This document shows, one piece after another, positions 48,356 to 56,057 of a stretch of DNA of 64,000 nucleotides. How positions within the stretch are numbered: position 1 is the stretch's first letter; the number at the start of each line of letters is the position of its first letter. A model generated the notes under the pieces. That model was not told the DNA's origin, ran no database searches, and saw nothing but the letters and a program-made list of their open reading frames with translations. Source of the DNA: Caballeronia sordidicola (GTDB lineage Bacteria; Pseudomonadota; Gammaproteobacteria; Burkholderiales; Burkholderiaceae); contig NZ_JNFG01000030.1 in assembly GCF_000729995.1 (NCBI RefSeq), positions 28,937 to 92,936 of the forward strand, in the 5' to 3' direction. A program made the position numbers and the translations under genes.

Positions 48356-49765
48356 TTGTCCGCTATCGCCGACCGTCTGGAAAGACTGCCTCTGTCAGGG
48401 TTCCATCGTAAACTCCTGCTCATCGGCGGGTTGGGCTACCTGTTCGATGGACTCGATTCATCGTCGCTTGCCTTTCTGCTGCCGGTCGTCAGCAAGCTTT
48501 GGCACCTGACCAGTGCTGAAACTGGCCTGGTCGCGAGCAGTACCTATATTGGATACTTCTTCGGGGCGTTTCTGTCAGGGGTACTGGCTGATTTGATCGG
48601 TCGTCGCCGCATCATGATGACTGCGCTTGCGATCTATTGCGTTGCATCGCTCGCGAGTGCTGCCGCCAACGACTGGCACACGTTTTTTGCATTGCGAATA
48701 GTTGCTGGCTTCGGCTCGGGCGCGGAGACCGTAGTGATCGCACCATTCCTCGCCGAATTTGTGCCTCGACGTTACCGGGGCATTTTTTGCGGAGCACTGG
48801 TCGGTTTCATGTCGTTTGGTTATCTGGGGTCGTCCATAGTCGGCTTCACCGTGGTGAGAAACTTTGCCGATGGCTGGAGATACATGGCAGTGGTGACTTC
48901 ATTGCCCGTTGTCATGCTCCTGTGGTGGCGAAGGACGCTGCCCGAGTCGCCGCGCTGGCTGGAAAGCCAGGGCCGGATTGCCGAAGCGAATCGTATAGTG
49001 AGTGCAATTGAGTCATGGTTTAGCGACAGGGGTATTCATCTAGCGCCCGTCGCGTCCGTAGGCGCAGTTTCAGCATCAACGCCCACGAAGAGCAGCGCGC
49101 TGCAGAACGTCCTGACGCTATGGTCGCCGCGCCTCGCGCGCACGACCACCGTGAGCTGGTTAATGTGGTTCTCGGTTGCGTTTGCGTACTACTCGTTTTT
49201 CTCCTGGATTCCGAGTCTGCTCCTCGCGGAAGGACTTACCATGACGAAAAGCTTCGGATATTCAATCGCCATTTATGGGGCGCAGATTCCCGGGTATTTT
49301 TCCGCCGCATGGCTCAATGAACGGATCGGGCGGAAGGCCGTGGTGGCGTCCTACATGCTATTGGGTGGCGTTGCGGCGATCACCCTTGCGTTCTCTCATA
49401 GCGGCTTGCAAATCATGAGCGCGGGCATCTTCCTGTCGTTCTTCATGAACGGCGCGTTCGCCGGGGTCTATGCGTACACGCCGGAAGTGTTTCCGACGGC
49501 GGTTCGCGCGACCGGCACCGGATCGTCTTCATCGTTTGGTCGCATTGGCTCGGTAAGCGCGCCCATTCTGGTCGGACTCGTGTATCCCGCGCTCGGCTTT
49601 CTGGGCGTGTTCGCCATGACCACGACGGTTTTGTTGATTGGGGCCTGCGTGGTTGGCTTCCTCGGCATCGAGACGCGCAACCGGTCGCTTGAAGACATCG
49701 AGGAGGGTGGTCTGGAGCAGCACGATGTGCGAAGCCCGCTAAGTTCCACCGAAATGAACGGCTGA
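48356..49765 (+). CDS. MFS transporter (metabolite:H+ symporter type)
   Basis: 469 residues from a TTG at 48356, the only start that keeps helix 1 (LLLIGGLGYLFDGLDSSSLAFLLPV). Twelve helices; DGLD in helix 1 and GVLADLIGRRRIM in loop 2-3 place it with the sugar/organic acid symporters. Central loop is long (about 230-260). Conserved PEVFPTAVRATGTG after helix 10. Second gene of the GGT operon; probably brings in that enzyme's substrate. Confidence 0.87.
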   Translation: MSAIADRLERLPLSGFHRKLLLIGGLGYLFDGLDSSSLAFLLPVVSKLWHLTSAETGLVASSTYIGYFFGAFLSGVLADLIGRRRIMMTALAIYCVASLASAAANDWHTFFALRIVAGFGSGAETVVIAPFLAEFVPRRYRGIFCGALVGFMSFGYLGSSIVGFTVVRNFADGWRYMAVVTSLPVVMLLWWRRTLPESPRWLESQGRIAEANRIVSAIESWFSDRGIHLAPVASVGAVSASTPTKSSALQNVLTLWSPRLARTTTVSWLMWFSVAFAYYSFFSWIPSLLLAEGLTMTKSFGYSIAIYGAQIPGYFSAAWLNERIGRKAVVASYMLLGGVAAITLAFSHSGLQIMSAGIFLSFFMNGAFAGVYAYTPEVFPTAVRATGTGSSSSFGRIGSVSAPILVGLVYPALGFLGVFAMTTTVLLIGACVVGFLGIETRNRSLEDIEEGGLEQHDVRSPLSSTEMNG

Positions 49766-50359
49766 ATGTCGCCTCCAACCTTTACATCACCTCGCATCAA
49801 GCCTATGCAAAACATTGATATCGCGACTGCGCCGCTAGCCACGCGAGCGCTTGATATTCCGGACCTTGAGCGCCTGGCAAATGCCCTGCGACTCAAGGAT
49901 CAACCCATGGCGATTTTTCGTGCCGTTCATGCGGTGGCGGAACGCACAATAGGCCTTAGCCTCTTCACGATCATGTCCTACGATGCGCAGCGTCTCGAGG
50001 TCCAGCGAGTTTATACGAACATGCCGGACGTCTATCCAACTGGAGGGCGTAAGCGAAAACAGGGTACCCCGTGGGCGAGCCAGGTCTTGCTGGAGCTCAA
50101 GCCTTTTCGCGCAGAAACGCCGCAAGGCATCCAGGATGCATTTGACGATCACGCAGTGATGACCGGCATGGGCCTGGGATCGATATTGAACATCCCGATC
50201 GCATACGATGGCGTATGTGTGGGTACGATGAACATGACGCATAGGGAAGGGTGGTATACGGCCAGGCATGAACAAATCGGCCTGCTGATCGGCTCCTTCC
50301 TTGCCGCTGCGCTCGTTAAGCGGAATACGGCGCCCGCCGGCGACGCCACGGGTCGCTGA
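49766..50359 (+). CDS. GAF-domain protein in the GGT operon
   Basis: 197 residues from an ATG touching the MFS stop; an internal ATG at 49805 is an alternative (184 residues). A single GAF domain spans most of it: HAVAERTIGLSLFTIMSYD, then GTPWASQVLLELKPFRAET, SILNIPIAYDGVCVGTMNMTHREGWYT. No output domain and no cysteine pair, so not a methionine-sulfoxide reductase. It may sense or bind a metabolite of the pathway. Role unknown. Confidence 0.8.
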   Translation: MSPPTFTSPRIKPMQNIDIATAPLATRALDIPDLERLANALRLKDQPMAIFRAVHAVAERTIGLSLFTIMSYDAQRLEVQRVYTNMPDVYPTGGRKRKQGTPWASQVLLELKPFRAETPQGIQDAFDDHAVMTGMGLGSILNIPIAYDGVCVGTMNMTHREGWYTARHEQIGLLIGSFLAAALVKRNTAPAGDATGR

Positions 50360-50360
50360 C

Positions 50361-51620
50361 ATGAGCATAACTAATCAGGTTTCCGAAACATCCACGTTGC
50401 CAAAAACCTTCGGGGCGCAGGGCTCGTGGCTGCTTGTTTTTGCACTCGGCTATCTCGCGCTGATAGCCGATGGCGCAGACGTCATGATGTACGGCTTGAC
50501 GCTCACACGGATCAAGGATGAGTTCGCTCTGAGCAATGTCGAAGCGGGGGCGTTGGGGGCCTTGACGCTGTGTGGCATGGCGATCGGTGGGATTCTTGGT
50601 GGCTGGGCGAGCGATCGCCTGGGCCGGGTTCGGGTGGTCGCGTGGGCGTTGGCGCTTTTTTCGCTGGGCGCCGGCATGCTTGGATTTACTCATAACTTTT
50701 TGGAATTCGCGGTCGTGCGATTTATCAGTTCGTTGGGCATCGGCTCAATGGTGCTGGTCACCACGCTTGTTGCCGAATACGTGCCCACGGAACGGCGCTC
50801 CCTGATTCTCGGCGCCCTGCAGACTGGAATTTCGGCTGGCTACATTGTCGTCATCGCGCTGAGCAACTGGATTTTGCCCCACTATGGCTGGCGTACGTTG
50901 TATTACGTATCCGCGCTGCCAGTGCTGTTGGCGCTGGCGATCAAATTCGCCGTGCCCGAACCGGCAAACTGGCAAGCGAGCCGCGTTGCAGCCCGCGAGA
51001 ACAAAGAAGGCAAGCCTGTCCACAACCGCTATTACCTGATTTTCAGTAACCAACAATCACGTAGCTTATTCATCCTGTGGACCCTGGCCTCGGTGTTTGC
51101 GCTTTCCGGGTTCTATGGCTTGAACAACTGGTTGCCTACTTACCTGGAAAAGGAACTGCACATCAAGTTCAGTTCGATGGCCGGGTACATGATCGGCACG
51201 TACGTGGTCGCGTTCGCTGGAAAGATCATCGCCGGCTGGCTCGGCGACCGCTGGAGTCGACGCGGTGTATACGTTCTTGGCTGCATGGGCGCGGCGATTT
51301 TTCTACCCGTGATTATCTTTTGGCACACGCGCGAGAACATCCTCTATCTCATGTTTATCTTCGGCTTCATGTACGGCGTGCCCTTGGGGACGATCGGCAC
51401 CTTCATGTCGGAGAGTTTCCCCACCTCGATCCGCGGCACGGCGGTAGGTGGCTCTTATAACCTCGGACGTTTCTGCGCGGGCGCGGCGCCTGTCGTTATC
51501 GGTTACCTGGCCACGCAGTTTTCAATCGGTATCGGTTTTCTTGTAGTCGGTGCGGTCTTCTTTTTAAGCGGTGTAACCGCGCTGTTCATTCCCGATCGAC
51601 TGCATGACACGCAGCGTTAG
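50361..51620 (+). CDS. MFS transporter (aromatic acid:H+ symporter type)
   Basis: 419 residues from the ATG at 50361, one base after the GAF stop. Twelve helices; helix 1 has ALIADGADVMMYGLTL, the AAHS Asp pattern, and loop 2-3 reads GGWASDRLGRVRVV. FMSESFPTSIRGTAVGG follows helix 10. Second carrier in the operon, in a different MFS group from the first, suggesting two substrates or an import/export pair. Confidence 0.88.
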   Translation: MSITNQVSETSTLPKTFGAQGSWLLVFALGYLALIADGADVMMYGLTLTRIKDEFALSNVEAGALGALTLCGMAIGGILGGWASDRLGRVRVVAWALALFSLGAGMLGFTHNFLEFAVVRFISSLGIGSMVLVTTLVAEYVPTERRSLILGALQTGISAGYIVVIALSNWILPHYGWRTLYYVSALPVLLALAIKFAVPEPANWQASRVAARENKEGKPVHNRYYLIFSNQQSRSLFILWTLASVFALSGFYGLNNWLPTYLEKELHIKFSSMAGYMIGTYVVAFAGKIIAGWLGDRWSRRGVYVLGCMGAAIFLPVIIFWHTRENILYLMFIFGFMYGVPLGTIGTFMSESFPTSIRGTAVGGSYNLGRFCAGAAPVVIGYLATQFSIGIGFLVVGAVFFLSGVTALFIPDRLHDTQR

Positions 51621-51640
51621 TTAACGCGCGCGAAAGCTGA

Positions 51641-51667
51641 ACTGAGCCCGCAAGGGTGGGCAGTTTT
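51641..51667 (+). terminator. weak hairpin after the GGT operon
   Basis: ACTGAGCCC pairs with GGGCAGT through a 2-base bulge, followed by TTTT. It begins 21 bases after the last stop of the operon. Stem is imperfect, so only a possible rho-independent terminator. Confidence 0.35.
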
Positions 51668-51709
51668 CGGCTAGAGCCGAGAGAGGCTAGTTCTGAAATT
51701 TGTGCGCGT

Positions 51710-52132
51710 TCAGTCTTGTCCGGCAACCATACGCAGCAACGCCGGGGTTTGTTTCAAGGGCGCTAGCACTTGCGGATCGACCTTATAGTCGCTGCCAAGT
51801 GTAGTGGTCACGTCCTGATAGTCCACGTGCACGCCATGTTCAGCGTCTTGCCAAACCACCGCCTTCAATGGCAGCTCCAATGCAGCATGCGGATTAGCCG
51901 CCATTACCGGCGTGCCGGCCTTCGGATTTCCGAACAGAAACAGCCGCGTAGGTCTCAACGACAATCCCCCGGTCGTCGCGGCGGAACTCTGATCAATATC
52001 GGCGAATAGCGTTATTCCGTGCGAGCTTATTGCAGCCTTGAGCCGCGAGACGGTTGTCTGAAAGTCGTATTTGCTTTGCAACGTAAGCACGGAGGAAGGA
52101 CGCTCTGCAAAAGTTTCAGCCTGTGCGGTCAT
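51710..52132 (-). CDS. DUF302-domain protein
   Basis: 140 residues from the ATG at 52132 with GGAGG nine bases upstream. DUF302 features: YDFQTTVSRLKAAISSHGITLFADIDQSSAA at the start, then LFLFGNPKAGTPVMAANPHAALELPLKAVVW. Family structure resembles small alpha/beta sensors; function unknown, often seen beside redox or membrane genes. No signal peptide. Shares the strand with the membrane protein gene at 52276 but with 143 bases between. Confidence 0.85.
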   Translation of the reverse strand: MTAQAETFAERPSSVLTLQSKYDFQTTVSRLKAAISSHGITLFADIDQSSAATTGGLSLRPTRLFLFGNPKAGTPVMAANPHAALELPLKAVVWQDAEHGVHVDYQDVTTTLGSDYKVDPQVLAPLKQTPALLRMVAGQD

Positions 52133-52275
52133 AGCGATGGTCCTCCAATGAACTCCGAACATGGTTGCGCAGTCAGCGCGCCGTGTCAATCGTGTCGTCG
52201 TCATGGTGTTGGGATCGGGCTGCGCCGAGGCTCGAAGGCAGATAGTGATAAGGCGGCTTCACGGGAGACCACCCG

Positions 52276-53241
52276 TCATTGCGCTAACTGGCGTCCGGTT
52301 ACCCACGATTTCTTGAAGAGCAGGAAACTCGCTGTCAAGAGCGTGCTGCCTATGCCGACCGCGAGCGGGAAATGCCAGTCGGCGCGCGTCATGACTTGCG
52401 GCAGGAGTCCTATGGCAAGTGCGGGGATTGCATGCAGACGAGTCGCGCGTAGCATGACGACGCCGAACAGCATGGCCAGTACCGTTGAGATAACGCCTGG
52501 ACCAAATGTCGCCAGCGCAGCAACGCCGGTTGCCGCCGCGAGCGTGCATACCACCGGTAACAGTACCGGCCGCTGGGCCCATGGGCAGACGTCTGCATGC
52601 GCGAACATTTCGAACGCAATCACGACGAGTGGCGGGAAAAACACCATTCTCATTCCGGTCGCCATCGAAAGCAGGTAGGTGGCGCCGAGAAACGCTACGA
52701 AGAACGGCAACCACAGGAACTGCTCGGGCAGCGATTCGATTTCATCGTCGACCCGATCGGCGGCGCTCGGTGCGGCGTCTGCATCTGCGTCTGCGTTGCC
52801 GAAGAACCTTAGGTATGCTGACGACAGGACGGCAAGCGCACCCGTGCCAAGTAGAATCGAAAGCGGATACAGCCAGCTTTTCTCACCGAGCGAGAGCGCG
52901 AGAAAGCAGGCCGAGATGGCCGGCGCGATGGGTGAGCGCATGAACTTGAGAATGACCATCGCCCCGACGATGCAGATCGCAATGGACGCAGCGGAATACG
53001 GCAGATAACGAGTGACGAGCACACCGAACACGGCGGTCGCTGCCGGAGAGAGCGCGAGCATCCAGGGCGCACGGGCCCAGGTGCCGCGCGGCCGCAGCAA
53101 TACGTCGTAGGACAGGGCGGCTAACTCGGGAAAAAGAAGCAAAGCCATGCCGGCCGCCGAAGCGGCTCCGGCGACCCCACCCATGAAGCAGAGCGAGATG
53201 AGCACGGCGGATATAACGCGGCGGGATTTAGCAGTTCTCAT
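52276..53241 (-). CDS. HPP-like integral membrane protein with internal duplication
   Basis: 321 residues with about ten hydrophobic segments, split by a charged Asp/Ala-rich linker (NADADADAAPSAADRVDDEIESL, about 149-171). Each half carries the same layout: a start ending in LLFPELAAL or VFFPPLVVI, a short loop with Pro/Trp, three or four helices, and a last helix after a Trp-containing loop (EKSWLYPL; ADWHFPL). This resembles the HPP/FUSC-like four-helix unit repeated twice. Function unknown. Divergent from the LysR gene at 53478. Confidence 0.65.
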   Translation of the reverse strand: MRTAKSRRVISAVLISLCFMGGVAGAASAAGMALLLFPELAALSYDVLLRPRGTWARAPWMLALSPAATAVFGVLVTRYLPYSAASIAICIVGAMVILKFMRSPIAPAISACFLALSLGEKSWLYPLSILLGTGALAVLSSAYLRFFGNADADADAAPSAADRVDDEIESLPEQFLWLPFFVAFLGATYLLSMATGMRMVFFPPLVVIAFEMFAHADVCPWAQRPVLLPVVCTLAAATGVAALATFGPGVISTVLAMLFGVVMLRATRLHAIPALAIGLLPQVMTRADWHFPLAVGIGSTLLTASFLLFKKSWVTGRQLAQ

Positions 53242-53390
53242 GTAATGGACCTATGTATTGCGCCGAGCCCGGGCGGCAGGTTAAGTGGAAAATGCTCCGC
53301 TAGCCAACGCGCGTGGCCGGCAGATTACCCAACTCGGGGCTCAGCGCATTGACGGCCGCTCGCGGACGAGCTATCAAGCGAATAAACCTT

Positions 53391-53411
53391 ATCGGCTGAA
53401 GTAATGCCGAT
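53391..53411. promoter_or_regulatory. inverted repeat between membrane protein and LysR genes
   Basis: ATCGGC, nine bases, GCCGAT: perfect 6-bp arms, 67 bases before the LysR start. Spacing and position suit a LysR operator. Unproven. Confidence 0.4.
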
Positions 53412-53477
53412 GGTAGACACATTGACTTCGTGCGAATATTCCCCATAACTGCACCGCATCCTTGGGAAAATGCACCG

Positions 53478-54350
53478 ATGTTCGATTGGGAAAATATGCG
53501 TCATTTCCTCGCGCTCGCCCGCATCGGTACGTTTTCGGGGGCCGCGCGCAGCCTGAAGGTCGATCACGCGACGGTGAGCCGACGCTTGGGCGCGCTCGAG
53601 GATGAGATGAAGACCCGTCTGGTTGAGCGTTTTCCCCGATCCTGCAAGCTCACGCAGGCGGGTCAGCGAGTGGTCGAACTGGCACAGGGCATGGAAGAGA
53701 ATGCCTACGCGATCGAGCGCTTCCTGGATGTGAACCTTGCTCCGCTCAGCGGCAAGGTTTCACTGAGCGCGCCGCCCGTACTGGTGGCCAGTTTTCTGGT
53801 GAAGCACCTTGCGGACTTCCGGATTGCACATCCCGGCGTGCAGTTGTCTGTTTCGGGCGAGCCACGGCAAGTTTCCCTGAGTCGACGCGAAGCGGACATC
53901 GTCCTGCGGCTGGTTCGGCCAAAGGAAGCGACTACGGTGGTACGTAAGCTAGGGCGTATGTCGTTTGACCTTTACGCAAGCAAGGACTACCCGCATCTGC
54001 ACAATCCGGCTGCCTGGGAGTTCATCGTCTACGATGCCGGCTTCGCGGACAGGCCACAGCAGACCTGGTTGATGAACGTCGCAAGAGGGCGACCAATAGC
54101 ATGCGAAATCGGCGACATCACGGGTCACCTCGCAGCGGCTCAAGCAGGCGCCGGCGTGGCTGGCCTACCGTGCTTCGTGGCAGACACTGATCCGAATCTG
54201 CGGCGCGTCGCGCACGATGGCGAACGATTTGCACGAGATATCTGGATGGCCGTGCATCGGGATCTGCGCCGTTTGCCACAAGTACGGGCGGTCATGGACT
54301 TTCTACTAAAAATCATCGCGGAAAATGCCGCATTTTCAACAAGCGATTAG
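53478..54350 (+). CDS. LysR-family transcriptional regulator
   Basis: 290 residues from the ATG at 53478 (MFDWENMRHFLALARIGTFSGAARSLKVDHATVSRRLGALE); an upstream in-frame ATG at 53430 is less likely. HTH in residues 5-60, effector domain after about 90. The start and the helix 3 sequence DHATVSRRL are typical of a LysR subgroup related to regulators of amino acid or aromatic metabolism. Divergent from the HPP-like gene, its likely target. Confidence 0.92.
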   Translation: MFDWENMRHFLALARIGTFSGAARSLKVDHATVSRRLGALEDEMKTRLVERFPRSCKLTQAGQRVVELAQGMEENAYAIERFLDVNLAPLSGKVSLSAPPVLVASFLVKHLADFRIAHPGVQLSVSGEPRQVSLSRREADIVLRLVRPKEATTVVRKLGRMSFDLYASKDYPHLHNPAAWEFIVYDAGFADRPQQTWLMNVARGRPIACEIGDITGHLAAAQAGAGVAGLPCFVADTDPNLRRVAHDGERFARDIWMAVHRDLRRLPQVRAVMDFLLKIIAENAAFSTSD

Positions 54351-54406
54351 AAAGCGCGTTCCAGGAGCGCTGAACTGAGGCACAGGTCTTCGCAGCAAGC
54401 GCTCGC

Positions 54407-54883
54407 TTACTGCAGGACTTTGTTCGGCGTAGCGCTGAACGAGATGAACCGGGCAATGGACCACTTGCCATCCGGCTGCCGTTTGAAAATGTCCATCCCC
54501 GCTTCAGTACTCGTGCTCGACTCGCCACCCTTCTGCGCAGTGAGCGTCCAGAACAGCCGGACTACGGCGATATCCCCGGACACGATGATTTCGCGGATGT
54601 CGGGGCTGTCGTAATGGAGCTTCAACCCAGGTTTCGCCAACACGGCGCTGAGCTTCCCGCAGAGCGCGTCCCGGCTACCATCGAGCGCGTCAGGAACGGT
54701 CGAAACCAGATCAAGGGCGAACAGGTCACAGACCCCGGCGGCATCGCGTGCGTTGAATGCCACCGTCCAACGCTGCAGCCGGTCCGTGATGGCGACCCTG
54801 TCTGACTCGACGTCCGCGCGAGCTAGAGTCGCCGCACCAACGCCCGCCAACACGACGGCAATCGCAAGCAACCATCTGATCAT
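54407..54883 (-). CDS. secreted SnoaL/NTF2-like protein
   Basis: 158 residues from the ATG at 54883 with TGGAG upstream. Signal peptide (MIRWLLAIAVVLAGVGAATLARA, cleavage about residue 23). Mature part fits the NTF2/SnoaL cone fold: DRLQRWTVAFNARDAAGVCDLFALD, then RDALCGKLSAVLAKPG, IIVSGDIAVVRLFWTLT and GMDIFKRQPDGKWSIARFISF. Two cysteines may form a disulfide. A ketosteroid-isomerase-like or binding role is possible; no catalytic residue can be assigned. Confidence 0.8.
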   Translation of the reverse strand: MIRWLLAIAVVLAGVGAATLARADVESDRVAITDRLQRWTVAFNARDAAGVCDLFALDLVSTVPDALDGSRDALCGKLSAVLAKPGLKLHYDSPDIREIIVSGDIAVVRLFWTLTAQKGGESSTSTEAGMDIFKRQPDGKWSIARFISFSATPNKVLQ

Positions 54884-55242
54884 GGGAGGTCTCCAAATCA
54901 ATCGGATATGCGGCCATTTTATAGGGAACAGATTCCGCAAGGGATCGGCAACGACAAAGGCGGGTAAGTGATTGATAGCCGATCTCGTCTGTATGGCGAA
55001 GTGCCGTCTGCGATTACGCTCATCGGTTATGGCGTGATCACCGCGGCTACCCGGCATGACGTCCGGAGCTGACCGGGGCGCAGGTGCGCCCCCGTTCGGG
55101 GGGTTGACCCGCCCAGGTCGCGCCGCTACTTTGATCGGGTGTCCCACCTGAGAGCGAGACAAGCTTATGGAGGCGCACGAATCCGCTCGCCGCTTTCGGG
55201 CAATCCCAGTAACGCAGGCTCTTTGAGTTCGCGAGGCCGCCC
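54884..55242. other. intergenic region before the MucR-like gene
   Basis: 359 bases without a gene. Holds the hairpin motif at 55089-55102 and a possible -35-like TTGACC just after it (55104-55109). Promoters for the SnoaL-like gene (minus) and MucR-like gene (plus) should both be here. Confidence 0.5.
55089..55102. repeat. hairpin 14-mer, copy 1 (CCCCCGTTCGGGGG)
   Basis: Five C, GTTC loop, then G-run; identical to the 14 bases at 61256-61269. Located 141 bases before the MucR-like start. May be a regulator site or an RNA hairpin. Confidence 0.7.
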
Positions 55243-55656
55243 GTGACGGAGCATCCCCATCTGGTCGAACTGACTGCCGAGATCGTGGCGAGTTTCGTCT
55301 CGTGCAATCCGCTGCCGGCGGCCGATCTTCCCGCCTTCATTTTGAGTACCCATGCCGCGCTGGCGGCGTTGCGCGATCCCTGCGAGGAAGCGGGCGCGCA
55401 TGCCGAGGCAGCCGTCCCGATCGATGAATCGATCCATGACGAGTACCTGGTCTGCCTGGAGGACGGCCGCAAAATGAAGTCGCTCAAACGCCATCTTCAA
55501 CACCGCTACGGCATGACCCCCGATCAGTATCGATCGAAATGGGGGCTGCCCGCCAACTATCCGATGGTGGCACCCGCCTACTCGGCGCTCCGCTCGACCA
55601 TCGCGAAGAATCAGCCGGCTGGCGCCATCAAACCGCGGCGCGGCGCCAAGACCTGA
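55243..55656 (+). CDS. MucR/Ros-family transcriptional regulator with altered zinc site
   Basis: 137 residues from a GTG. The N-terminal helix HLVELTAEIVASFVSCNPLPAADLPAFI and the C-terminal MTPDQYRSKWGLPANYPMVAPAYSALRS are those of MucR/Ros, prokaryotic zinc-finger-like repressors best known in alphaproteobacteria. Zinc region: C71, D74 in place of the second Cys, H84, then H87-R88 where Ros-type proteins have His four residues after the first (H88). Metal binding may be altered. It lies upstream of the LuxR-type gene. Confidence 0.85.
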   Translation: MTEHPHLVELTAEIVASFVSCNPLPAADLPAFILSTHAALAALRDPCEEAGAHAEAAVPIDESIHDEYLVCLEDGRKMKSLKRHLQHRYGMTPDQYRSKWGLPANYPMVAPAYSALRSTIAKNQPAGAIKPRRGAKT

Positions 55657-56057
55657 GAGCCAAGCGGACACGCTCGTGCAGTGCGGTTTCACCCATCGAG
55701 GGGATACCGGAGGAGCGCACGGCTCGCGCATGATGCTCACCAATCAAGCGAATGATCGGCGAGCCGCCTAACGCATGGCGGGGCGCATGCGCGGCGCCAG
55801 GTTGCCCGACGACTCGCCCGGTCACGCCGCTCAACGAGACGTTCCGCGATAGCGGGATTGCCGCATACGAATAGCGGCGTCGAGCGGTCCTTTCTTGCCG
55901 GGTTATCCGTTGAAGGTCCGTATAGGCCCCTCGATTACCCGGCCATTACCGAAACATAACCGAATCATCACGCTTCGTAGCGGTGCCGGATTTAGTCTGG
56001 GCCGCACCTTTGCTCGTTGTGCGGTTGCGACGATCTGGTGTCCCTACGGAGCCTGAA
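55657..56057. other. intergenic region before the LuxR-type gene
   Basis: 401 bases with no supported gene. The LuxR-type start codon at 56058 has a good CGGAG site. I see no clear promoter or terminator. Confidence 0.5.

Noticed and set aside
49766..50359. GAF protein as free methionine-R-sulfoxide reductase
   Set aside because: No cysteines are present where that enzyme needs its catalytic cysteines.
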